Origin: a virus
Reading direction: 5' to 3' (one strand)
Length of the DNA stretch: 64,000 nt
Virus record (IMG/VR): IMGVR_UViG_3300009159_000067
Coordinates: 1-64,000 of that record
The translations under genes and the position numbers were made by a program. How positions within the stretch are numbered: the stretch's first letter is position 1; every line of letters starts with the position of its first letter. This document shows positions 55,828 to 63,813 of the stretch, piece by piece. A model generated the notes under the pieces. It was given only the letters and a program-made list of their open reading frames with translations, was not told the DNA's origin and searched no databases.

Positions 55828-56052
55828 ATGGAGAAAAACAGATCGACATGGAGGTCAATTTTTCAAGACAACCTCTCACAAGTATTTTTAATGGTAGCTC
55901 TCTTCTTAAATCCATTTGGATTCGATGTAATTCAATATTCTCTAATATTATGGACAGGAAGTTTATGGAAAGCGAACTTCGTTTTGTATTGTTTTGCGGG
56001 AGTGTTCTTTGGATTGTATATCTACTTTCGCAGATTGTCTAAAAAAAATTAA
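55828..56052 (+). CDS. two-helix membrane protein, 74 aa
   Basis: MEKNRSTWRSIFQDNLSQVF, then hydrophobic FLMVALFLNPFGFDVIQYSL and FVLYCFAGVFFGLYIYFRRL. A frame offset by one (from 55821) also encodes 73 residues but is less protein-like. Overlaps the convergent KWC gene by four bases. Confidence 0.6.
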   Translation: MEKNRSTWRSIFQDNLSQVFLMVALFLNPFGFDVIQYSLILWTGSLWKANFVLYCFAGVFFGLYIYFRRLSKKN

Positions 56053-57560
56053 AGAGCTTTTAATTCACCTTTTTTAAAGGCATCAAAATTTGGTCCTTGA
56101 ACCAAAAGATATTTTCCTCCTGATTTTCTATAATTTAATATTCCTGCATTCTTTGCAGATGCAAAAAAACCGGCAAAATGACCCCTTAAATCACCTGAAG
56201 TTCTCCAACTGTGATTAGTGCCTTTAATTCTATATATAGGGTTATTATTATCATCATTTTTTCTTTCAAGTTTACCTATATCAACAAGAAAATCTAATTT
56301 GGTTCCAACAGTGTTATCATTATCTAACCAATCAACCAATTTTTTAATCAAACCTTTGTTTTTTCCAAATGTATATCCATAACTTATTCTATTTGGGTTC
56401 CAAACTTTAGTGGTTCCTGCAACTTTTTGAACAAGTTTTGGGTTGTTTTTAATGTGAAATAAAATTTTATTTACAATATTTCTTCTAACTCCAAAAGAGG
56501 TATAAGATGGATCTTCTTCAGTAAATCTATATATTTCATTTATATTCCAATCTTCTAAACCAAGATCCATAAAATAATCTACAGGAATATATTCTTCATT
56601 TCCTTGAAAACTTATTTCTACTTGAAATGATTTAAATGATTGAACTTCATTTTTTACTAGTTTATAATTTAAATAAATTATATATTCATCAATCAAATGG
56701 TCTGATATATATATTTTGACTTTCCCTTGAGAATGTCCAAACCCAAGATCTGTAATATTTTCAAAACCACTTACAATTACTTTTAAAGTTTGACCGGACT
56801 TTAAATAATTTCTTTCTTCGCTTTCATTTGTTCCAAAATTATTGAAGGTTTCAGTTAAAAACTTATCTACGTTAGATAAACTATTTTTTTTATTGTCTTC
56901 TATAATAGAATTTATAACTTCAGGAAATGCATATTTAAGGATTTTAATTTCTTTTTCTGTTAAAGATTTATCTTGAGAATCCCAATAAGTTATATCTCCT
57001 CTATTACTAAAATGAACCGCTACTTTGGAAAATTCTCGATCTGTTGAATTTTTTTTATCAATAATAAAATATAGCGCTTGATTTCCTTTAGTATATCTTT
57101 CGAAATGACCAGATCCTTTTTGTGTTACGCACCATTTTGTGTTGGAACCGTATTTACAAGAAGCTTCTTCAGTTTCTGGTTTTATAACTAAAAACTTATC
57201 ATCTTCGTAAATTTTGTTGGCTTGTTTTTCTAATTCTTTTTCTTTCTCTTTTTCTATGAAAGGTTTTAATGCGGTATCTAATTCAGTAAAACTATTGTAT
57301 TGATTAATGTCTTTCTTTTTTAATTGAGATTGGTATTTGTCAAAATCTTTTACTAAACCAACAGCAACATCAACCATCATATCAATATCTGAATGGATAT
57401 CTAAAGCCTTTAAAATAAAGTCAGTGTATTTGTGATTGAAATCTTGTAAATCAGAAATCCCTAAAACATCGTCTAACACTTCATCATCAAACTTGTCTGA
57501 ATACTTTTTCTTTAAATCTTCTTTTCTACCCTCCTTCAATAAAATGGACATAAATTTCAT
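56049..57560 (-). CDS. tagged KWC-motif protein, 503 aa (copy 2)
   Basis: MKFMSILLKEGRKEDLKKKY is an L-x-E-G type tag. Then YEDDKFLVIKPETEEASCKY and GSNTKWCVTQ (137-145), HFERYTKGNQALYFIIDKKN. The N-terminal 35 residues (…YSDKFDDEVLDDVLGI) align with 58427, so these are full paralogues in the first 180 residues. The C-terminal 300 are unrelated to it and beta-rich. TTATATTTATAACAT precedes the ATG. Confidence 0.75.
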   Translation of the reverse strand: MKFMSILLKEGRKEDLKKKYSDKFDDEVLDDVLGISDLQDFNHKYTDFILKALDIHSDIDMMVDVAVGLVKDFDKYQSQLKKKDINQYNSFTELDTALKPFIEKEKEKELEKQANKIYEDDKFLVIKPETEEASCKYGSNTKWCVTQKGSGHFERYTKGNQALYFIIDKKNSTDREFSKVAVHFSNRGDITYWDSQDKSLTEKEIKILKYAFPEVINSIIEDNKKNSLSNVDKFLTETFNNFGTNESEERNYLKSGQTLKVIVSGFENITDLGFGHSQGKVKIYISDHLIDEYIIYLNYKLVKNEVQSFKSFQVEISFQGNEEYIPVDYFMDLGLEDWNINEIYRFTEEDPSYTSFGVRRNIVNKILFHIKNNPKLVQKVAGTTKVWNPNRISYGYTFGKNKGLIKKLVDWLDNDNTVGTKLDFLVDIGKLERKNDDNNNPIYRIKGTNHSWRTSGDLRGHFAGFFASAKNAGILNYRKSGGKYLLVQGPNFDAFKKGELKAL

Positions 57561-57577
57561 ATGTTATAAATATAACA

Positions 57578-57925
57578 TCACTTCATAAGTAATTGAACCA
57601 ATAAAATTAAAAGTGCAAGAAAGATAGAGATAACGGTTTTTAGGGTAAATTCTTCTTTGAAGAGAATTACTGATAATAATGTGAATACAAAAACACCAAT
57701 TGCAAATCCAATCAATCGACTTGGCCATATTTCTCCTCCAAATCCTTGAACAAGAAAACTTACAGATTTAATAAATAACCAACTTGTTGGTATGCTAGTT
57801 AATAAAATAACCCACATGTATTTTCCATGCCAATTATATTTTATTCCACCTTGTAATTGCATAAAAGAACATAATTGACCAAGAAAGCCAAACAAAACAC
57901 CGTAAAAAATTTTAATAAGATCCAT
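57578..57925 (-). CDS. four-helix SMR/DMT-like membrane protein, 115 aa
   Basis: Start MDLIKIFYGVLFGFLGQLCS; four hydrophobic helices, with WPSRLIGFAIGVFVFTLLSV and TLKTVISIFLALLILLVQLL resembling small multidrug-resistance/DMT transporters. The open frame runs into the tmRNA 3' end and should not be extended. A TATATTTG element lies seven bases before the ATG. Confidence 0.7.
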   Translation of the reverse strand: MDLIKIFYGVLFGFLGQLCSFMQLQGGIKYNWHGKYMWVILLTSIPTSWLFIKSVSFLVQGFGGEIWPSRLIGFAIGVFVFTLLSVILFKEEFTLKTVISIFLALLILLVQLLMK

Positions 57926-57966
57926 TTGTCTCAAATATAGTAAAAATTTGAGACAAAAAAAGATAA

Positions 57967-58390
57967 TGGTGGAGGTGGCGGGAATCGAACCCGCGTCTTT
58001 CCTGTTCAACAATAAGTCACTACAAGTTTATTTTATTGGTTCTCAACAAACAAATAGAAAGTTCTTATTTTTCCATCAGAACTCACAACTGTGGTCGGTT
58101 CCTGTTAAATTGGATTGAACCGAAAACATCTCCCGACAAATTCTCTGAACTAAATCACGTGGTATTTGTCAAACCTCATGGACTTCTGTTCCAAGGTATA
58201 TGTCCTTACCGACCCGTAGTTGTTCTGTACGATTAAGCACCAACAACAGCTTCTTCTCTTGTTAAACCAAGAGCAGCAAGCTTAGCAAATGTATTGCCTG
58301 TTATTTTTACCACCGATGTTTAAAGTCGTAGATGACATCCGACTACTTGCGACCTATTCCTGATACCTGAAATCGAAACCTGTCACCCCC
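57967..58390 (-). ncRNA. ssrA: tmRNA with extended, atypical tag
   Basis: The 5' end GGGGGTGACAGGTTTCGA and 3' end CGGGTTCGATTCCCG, CACCTCCACCA form the tRNA-like half (acceptor GGGGGTG/CACCTCC, encoded CCA). The transcript is 424 nt and rescues stalled ribosomes. The reading frame runs from GGC at 58298 to TAA at 58235-58233: G-N-T-F-A-K-L-A-A, then 12 more residues ending E-E-A-V-V-G-A. A hairpin CTCTTG-GTTTAA-CAAGAG lies within the tag region. Bacteroidota tags typically start with Gly and end -ALAA, so this tag is long and ends unusually. Confidence 0.92.
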
Positions 58391-58426
58391 ATATGTTAAA
58401 GAACTTTATCAAAGGTAAGTATAAAT

Positions 58427-60274
58427 ATGGATATTTCAAACAAAATCTCTATTTATATAAAAACTGATATTTTGGCGTTAATACTTGAAGGAAAAAAAGA
58501 AGAAGTTGCAGAAAAGCTCAAACAAAAATTTGAGTATGACAATAGATTTATTGATTCTGTATTGGGTCTTGATCCTACAGGATACAAGTATATTGATTAT
58601 TTGGAAAAACAACTTGAAAAATGGATCCCTGAATTATCCGGTGACAAGGGGGGATTAAATTATTTACAAGGACAAACTCTTTATAATGTATTTGAAGATA
58701 TCATTCCTTGGTTTCACAATAGTTCAGGTCGTATTACTCCTGAATTTTTAAAACAAGCAAGAGATAGATACATTATTGCGATGGATAGGGATGTTGAAAA
58801 TTTTGATAAAATATTAAAATCGCCAAAAGATATTACAAATTATCATCCATTTTTTATTCAAACATTAAAAAATGTTGTAGAAGAAAATAAAAGTAATAAA
58901 GAAAAAGAAAAAAACGCCAAATCACAAGTTGAAAAATTATATGAGGATGACAAATATTTGATTTTAAAGCCAAAAACTTATGAAGCTTCGTGTTATTATG
59001 GTGCAGGAACTAAATGGTGTACCGCATCAAAAGATAATAAAGAACATTTTAGAAAATATTCAAGAGAAGGTGAATTGTATTATTTTATAGATAAAACTAA
59101 CAGTAATAAAATAGCTTTACACAAAGATGGGTCAGATAAAGAAATATTTGATATGTATGACCATAAAATAACTTCAGCTGTTTTATTAGACGACTTTCCA
59201 TTAGATATTACTGAAGAATTATTAGGAGGTGGATTGTTAAAAGTTCTTTTAGATTATGCAAAAGGAAATGCGCTTAGAAGTGATGTTTTATCTGCTGGAG
59301 AAATGATAAGAAATGTAATTCCTGATAAACCATTAGGTAAAAGTCAGGTGATTATTGATTTTGAATCAGATGAGGATTTTTTCTCTTTGATTGGTGTTGA
59401 TGAAGACGATTCTAATTTTGCTGGTTGGGTGACTTCAACAGGTAATAGTTGGGATTTTACGGATTCGTATCAAATTATGGAAGACTTTAAAGAGGGATAT
59501 AATGTTTATGGTGATATAGATGAAGAAAATATGGAAAAATTAAAACTTATTTCGACTTTGATAATGGGTGGAAAAAAATTTGATTTAACTGACGATAATT
59601 TTAAACAAGAATTATCAAAAAAACTTGTAGATCTATTTCCAAAGGAAATGGATCGCATAATAGGTGATTGGGAAACGGAATATAACTACATGATGAATCA
59701 ATCTGCTGATAAAAAAATTACAAAAGATGTAGAAGAATATTTGAATCGTTTTGGGTTTAGTGTTAGGTCCCAATTCCAATCTATTTCTACAACAGTAGGG
59801 AATTTAATAATGTGGTATGTTAGATTGAGTAAAGAAAAATTAGATTTGTATAGTTTAATGAAAAATATATTTGAAACTAATAAAAATACTATTGGGGGAT
59901 GGGTTGAAGATCAATATTCGTTTGAAGATTACGAATTTTTTGATAATACTTCTTTTAATAATGAAGTAACAAGACAATTTGATAATATTATTGAGAAAGT
60001 AGAAGACAATTCAGATAAAGCGGGACTTAGCATCAAAGATTTTATTGATATGGTAGAAAGAATCCAAAATAAATTCCCAACAACAAAAAATTGGACAAAG
60101 TTACCAAAAAATAAAAACTTTTCTTATAAAATTGAAGGGTTTGATCTTGATACAATGAAAATAATAGTTTTAGTGAATCATCCTGAAAAAGGAATAAAAA
60201 AGATAATGTTATCTGAACAAAACTTTTATAATCTATTATATCAGCCTGAATTATTTGAATTTGGAGAAATATAA
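58427..60274 (+). CDS. tagged KWC-motif protein, 615 aa (copy 3)
   Basis: The tag-like DILALILEGKKEEVAEKLKQ is followed by YEDDKYLILKPKTYEASCYY, GAGTKWCTAS (191-198) and HFRKYSREGELYYFIDKTNS. Aligned with 56049 over the first 180 residues. The C-terminal 400 residues are helical and end in a small beta domain (NKNFSYKIEGFDLDTMKIIV). It starts 37 bases beyond the tmRNA 5' end, divergently. Confidence 0.75.
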   Translation: MDISNKISIYIKTDILALILEGKKEEVAEKLKQKFEYDNRFIDSVLGLDPTGYKYIDYLEKQLEKWIPELSGDKGGLNYLQGQTLYNVFEDIIPWFHNSSGRITPEFLKQARDRYIIAMDRDVENFDKILKSPKDITNYHPFFIQTLKNVVEENKSNKEKEKNAKSQVEKLYEDDKYLILKPKTYEASCYYGAGTKWCTASKDNKEHFRKYSREGELYYFIDKTNSNKIALHKDGSDKEIFDMYDHKITSAVLLDDFPLDITEELLGGGLLKVLLDYAKGNALRSDVLSAGEMIRNVIPDKPLGKSQVIIDFESDEDFFSLIGVDEDDSNFAGWVTSTGNSWDFTDSYQIMEDFKEGYNVYGDIDEENMEKLKLISTLIMGGKKFDLTDDNFKQELSKKLVDLFPKEMDRIIGDWETEYNYMMNQSADKKITKDVEEYLNRFGFSVRSQFQSISTTVGNLIMWYVRLSKEKLDLYSLMKNIFETNKNTIGGWVEDQYSFEDYEFFDNTSFNNEVTRQFDNIIEKVEDNSDKAGLSIKDFIDMVERIQNKFPTTKNWTKLPKNKNFSYKIEGFDLDTMKIIVLVNHPEKGIKKIMLSEQNFYNLLYQPELFEFGEI

Positions 60275-60291
60275 ATTTTTGTTTATATTTG
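60260..60291 (+). promoter_or_regulatory. Bacteroidota-type promoter of the M20 peptidase
   Basis: TTTG (60260-60263), 20 bases, TATATTTG (60284-60291); ATG four bases later. Confidence 0.65.
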
Positions 60292-60295
60292 TCCT

Positions 60296-61132
60296 ATGAC
60301 TCAAAATATAGACTTTCTTAAAGAAGTATTAAGTATACCTAGCAAGACATATAGAGAAGAACTTATGGTTCAATATCTTGTTAAATGGCTCACGGAAAAT
60401 AATATCGAACATTTTGTAGATGAACATAAAAATGTTTATGCTACTAAACAAGAATCTTCCGTAATTCCTGAAGATTTTTATTTTCCTTGTGTAGTATCCC
60501 ATACCGATACGGTACACGACATATGTAATATTAATATTGATGAAGAACAATTATATAACGCTCAAGGAGAATTAAAATTATCATTAAAGGCTTATGATAA
60601 TAGTGGAGATCCAACAGGAATTGGTGGAGACGATAAATGTGGAGTTTTTGCTTGTTTAACTTTACTCAAAGAACTTCCTTATTTGAAAGCGGCATTCTTT
60701 GTATCTGAAGAAACAGGATGTCACGGATCCAAAAAAGCTAAAGAAGAATTTTTTAAAAATGTTGGATATGCTATTCAGTTTGATGCACCTGAAAATTGGA
60801 TGATCACAGAAAAATGTTTTGGACAAGTTCTATTTGATAGGGATTCTGATTTCTTTCAAGCTTGTGATAAAGTTCTTACAGAAGGTATGATCAAAGAAGA
60901 TATGCAATATATGGTTCATCCATATACCGATGTATATGCGTTAAGAGGAAAATTTGATTTTTCTTGTATAAACTTCTCAATAGGATATTATGATTATCAT
61001 ACTCGGAATGAATATGTTGTTGTTGAGGATGTATTTAACGGAATTGAAATGGGTAGAAGAATGATTTCAGAATTAGGGCATAAATTACATTATAAAAAAT
61101 CCGTTGGTTATGAATGGAAAAGACCAATTTAA
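60296..61132 (+). CDS. M20-type metallopeptidase, 278 aa
   Basis: Zinc ligands are visible in order: VVSHTDTVHD (His69, Asp71), GIGGDDKCGV (Asp112), VSEETGCHGS (Glu138/139), QFDAPENW and YDYHTRNEYV. These match the M20 family of amino- or dipeptidases. It lacks a signal peptide, so it acts in the cytoplasm, probably trimming peptides made by ClpCP. Smaller than usual M20 enzymes (about 350-400 aa), with the dimerisation domain reduced. Confidence 0.85.
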   Translation: MTQNIDFLKEVLSIPSKTYREELMVQYLVKWLTENNIEHFVDEHKNVYATKQESSVIPEDFYFPCVVSHTDTVHDICNINIDEEQLYNAQGELKLSLKAYDNSGDPTGIGGDDKCGVFACLTLLKELPYLKAAFFVSEETGCHGSKKAKEEFFKNVGYAIQFDAPENWMITEKCFGQVLFDRDSDFFQACDKVLTEGMIKEDMQYMVHPYTDVYALRGKFDFSCINFSIGYYDYHTRNEYVVVEDVFNGIEMGRRMISELGHKLHYKKSVGYEWKRPI

Positions 61133-61142
61133 TAAAAAACAA

Positions 61143-61178
61143 TAAAAAAGGGAAGATTAAATCTTCCCTTTTTTATTT
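61143..61178. terminator. bidirectional terminator
   Basis: AAAAGGGAAGATT and AATCTTCCCTTTT arms between convergent M20 and clpC genes. Confidence 0.85.
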
Positions 61179-63192
61179 ATCTACCCTTTTTAACCACTTT
61201 AATTTCATCACCATCAACTTTTATGTTGTAGGTTTTACCTTCAACCATCTTGCCAGTTAACACTTCTTCAGATAGAAGATCTTCAATCTTATCTTGAATT
61301 GCTCTTTTCAATGGACGAGCTCCATACAATTCATCAAACCCAACTTTTGCCAAATAATCTACCAATGTTTCATCATAGGTAATTTTGTATTTCATTTCAC
61401 CAAGACGAGATACCAACTTTTTCAGTTCTATATCAGTAATTTTCTTGATGTCTTCAGAACTCAACGAATTAAATACAATTGTATCATCAATACGATTTAA
61501 GAATTCGGGTGAGAAGAAATTTTTCATTTCTTTCATCAGGATTTGTTTCTTAGCTTCTTCATTTCCATAAGTGTTACTTGAGAAACCAATACCTGTTCCG
61601 AAGTCTTGTATCTTTTTAACCCCTAAATTAGAGGTTAAGATGATCAATGTGTTCTTAAAATTGATCTTGCGACCCAAACTATCAGTAACATGCCCATCAT
61701 CCAAGATTTGAAGAAGAATAGTGAAAACATCTTTATGAGCTTTTTCAACTTCATCAAATAGAATTACAGAATATGGTTTGTTTTTAACTTTCTCGGTTAA
61801 CATTCCACCTTCTTCATATCCAACATAACCTGGAGGTGCACCTACTAATTTGGATATTGTATGTTTTTCTTGATATTCACTCATATCCACGCGGATAAGT
61901 GAATCTTCACTACCAAACATTTCTTTTGCTATTTGTTTTGCCAAATAGGTCTTACCGACACCTGTTGATCCAAGGAACACAAATGATCCTATTGGACGAT
62001 TTGGATCTTTAATACCTAATCTATTTCTACGAACTGCTTTTGCAATTTTGATAACTGCTTCATTCTGACCAATAACCTTATCCATAAGAGATTTATCAAG
62101 ATCCAAAAGAGCTTTGGAATCATCAACACTCATTTTACTTACAGGAATTTTAGTCATATTTGAGACAACATCATAAACATCCTCAATAGATATTTTTTGT
62201 TTGTCTTTGGTCATTTGTTCTTCAAACTTTGCCTTTTCTTGTTCAAGTTTGTTTAAAAGTTTCTTTTCTTTATCTCTTAACTCTGCTGCCTGCTCATAGT
62301 TTTGTTTTTTTACAACATCAATCTTGAGTTGTTTGAGTTCAGCCGCTTTTCTTTTTAATTCTTCAATTGTTGGTGGTACTTTTAATTCTGTTTGCATCCT
62401 TGCACCTACTTCATCAAGAATATCAAATGCCTTATCGGGGAATTCACGATCTGTGATGTATCTATCGGCAAGTTTAACACAAGCATCAATAACTTCATCA
62501 GAATAAGACACCTTATGAAAACTTTCATATTTGTCCCTCACATTTTTCAATATTTGAATTGTTTCATATACTGATGAAGGTTCAACTATTACTTTTTGAA
62601 ATCTTCTTTCCAAAGCGCCATCTTTTTCAATATTTTTTCTGAATTCATCAAGTGTTGTTGCTCCGATACATTGAAGTTCTCCACGAGAAAGTGCAGGTTT
62701 AAATATGTTTGAACCATCCATAGAACCTGCAGAATTACCGGATCCAACTAAAGTATGGATTTCATCAATAAAGATAATAATATCAGGATTTGCTTGAAGT
62801 TCTTCAATTATTACTTTCATTCTTTCCTCAAATTGTCCACGATATTTTGTACCAGCAACAACTGAAGTTAGATCAAGATTTACAATTCTTTTATCAATCA
62901 AATTTCTTGGACATTCTCCACTTACAATTTTCATTGCTAAACCCTCAATGATTGCAGTTTTACCACAACCCGGTTCACCGATGATAATTGGATTATTCTT
63001 TTTTCTGCGAGATAAAATCTGTGCGATTCTTAAAATCTCACGATCTCTACCAATAACAGGGTCAAGTTTACCTTGTTCTGCTAACTTATTTAAGTCTCTG
63101 CCAAAATTATCCAATACGGGTGTGGTACTGTCTGAATTTTGCTTTTGTTTTTTGTTGGTTGTTTTTTCGTCGTCGTCCATTAGTTCATTCAT
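61177..63192 (-). CDS. clpC: ClpC-like AAA+ unfoldase without N-domain, 671 aa
   Basis: Two AAA+ modules. Walker A motifs are GEPGCGKT (72-79) and GSTGVGKT (about 425); Walker B are FIDEIHTL and LFDEVEKAH. A UVR-like middle (KKQNYEQAAELRDKEK) as in ClpC links them, and the ClpB coiled coil is absent. FGTGIGF near residue 570 occupies the ClpP-docking loop position. The usual N-terminal adaptor domain is missing: only about 25 disordered residues precede the first module. Probably partners ClpP (46605). Confidence 0.93.
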   Translation of the reverse strand: MNELMDDDEKTTNKKQKQNSDSTTPVLDNFGRDLNKLAEQGKLDPVIGRDREILRIAQILSRRKKNNPIIIGEPGCGKTAIIEGLAMKIVSGECPRNLIDKRIVNLDLTSVVAGTKYRGQFEERMKVIIEELQANPDIIIFIDEIHTLVGSGNSAGSMDGSNIFKPALSRGELQCIGATTLDEFRKNIEKDGALERRFQKVIVEPSSVYETIQILKNVRDKYESFHKVSYSDEVIDACVKLADRYITDREFPDKAFDILDEVGARMQTELKVPPTIEELKRKAAELKQLKIDVVKKQNYEQAAELRDKEKKLLNKLEQEKAKFEEQMTKDKQKISIEDVYDVVSNMTKIPVSKMSVDDSKALLDLDKSLMDKVIGQNEAVIKIAKAVRRNRLGIKDPNRPIGSFVFLGSTGVGKTYLAKQIAKEMFGSEDSLIRVDMSEYQEKHTISKLVGAPPGYVGYEEGGMLTEKVKNKPYSVILFDEVEKAHKDVFTILLQILDDGHVTDSLGRKINFKNTLIILTSNLGVKKIQDFGTGIGFSSNTYGNEEAKKQILMKEMKNFFSPEFLNRIDDTIVFNSLSSEDIKKITDIELKKLVSRLGEMKYKITYDETLVDYLAKVGFDELYGARPLKRAIQDKIEDLLSEEVLTGKMVEGKTYNIKVDGDEIKVVKKGR

Positions 63193-63207
63193 GTGTTATA
63201 ATTTTTA

Positions 63208-63239
63208 CAAAGATTCATCAAAATTTGGACATTGCCAAA
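63208..63239 (-). promoter_or_regulatory. Bacteroidota-type promoter of clpC
   Basis: Minus strand TTTG (63239-63236), 20 bases, AATCTTTG (63215-63208), then TAAAAA. One mismatch from TAnnTTTG. Confidence 0.5.
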
Positions 63240-63392
63240 TAGTTTGACAAATTGTCGTAGTTTATTTTTATTGTATGTCATTATGACATTATTTTAATTT
63301 TGAAAAGATCAAATTGACAGATAGCTCCTGTCGGCATCAGAGTTGATTGTACAAATATAAATAATAAACATTAAATAAAAAAATTAAAAACT

Positions 63393-63782
63393 ATGATTTA
63401 CAAAAATTCAAATTTTGACAAAATGTTTGATTCTATTTTTAATCAATCACCATTAATGTCTGTAAAAACTTACTCTAATCTTAAAGAAGAAAGTGATTAT
63501 GAAATAAACTACACCAAAGATGGTGCGTATCTAAATTTAGATGTTCCAGGATTTAACAAATCAAATTTGAAAGTAGAAATGGAAAACGGATATATCTTTA
63601 TTGAGGGTAAAAGAGAATACAAACTAAATGGTGAGGAAGTTTCAAGGAACATCTCCAAAAAATTTCAAATTGGTGATGGTTATAAGTCAGAATCTGTTGA
63701 AGCAACCATTGAGGATGGAGTTCTTACAGTATTTGTTCCCAACTATAAGAAACAGGAAAAAAAGAGAATTAGTTTACTTTAA
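63393..63782 (+). CDS. Hsp20 / alpha-crystallin small heat-shock protein, 129 aa
   Basis: YEINYTKDGAYLNLDVPGFN, LKVEMENGYIFIEGKREY and VEATIEDGVLTVFVPNY are the alpha-crystallin core. ATP-independent holdase chaperone. The length is typical and the last residues KRISLL may give the I-x-I-like tail. Divergent from clpC with a 200-bp gap and followed by a terminator. Confidence 0.93.
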   Translation: MIYKNSNFDKMFDSIFNQSPLMSVKTYSNLKEESDYEINYTKDGAYLNLDVPGFNKSNLKVEMENGYIFIEGKREYKLNGEEVSRNISKKFQIGDGYKSESVEATIEDGVLTVFVPNYKKQEKKRISLL

Positions 63783-63786
63783 AATA

Positions 63787-63813
63787 AAAACCCTCCAATC
63801 GGAGGGTTTTTAT
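63787..63813 (+). terminator. intrinsic terminator
   Basis: ACCCTCC and GGAGGGT hairpin, then T4 and AT-rich sequence; also ends the minus partial gene. Confidence 0.75.

Noticed and set aside
55821-56042. Alternative 73-codon frame at 55821
   Set aside because: The frame starting at 55828 gives a coherent two-helix membrane protein; this one does not.
57926-58012. N-terminal extension of the SMR-like gene
   Set aside because: It translates the tmRNA 3' end (RKDAGSIPATS is the typical spurious translation of a tRNA T-arm).
58036-58236. 66-codon plus-strand frame inside the tmRNA
   Set aside because: Complement of a conserved RNA gene; no protein features.
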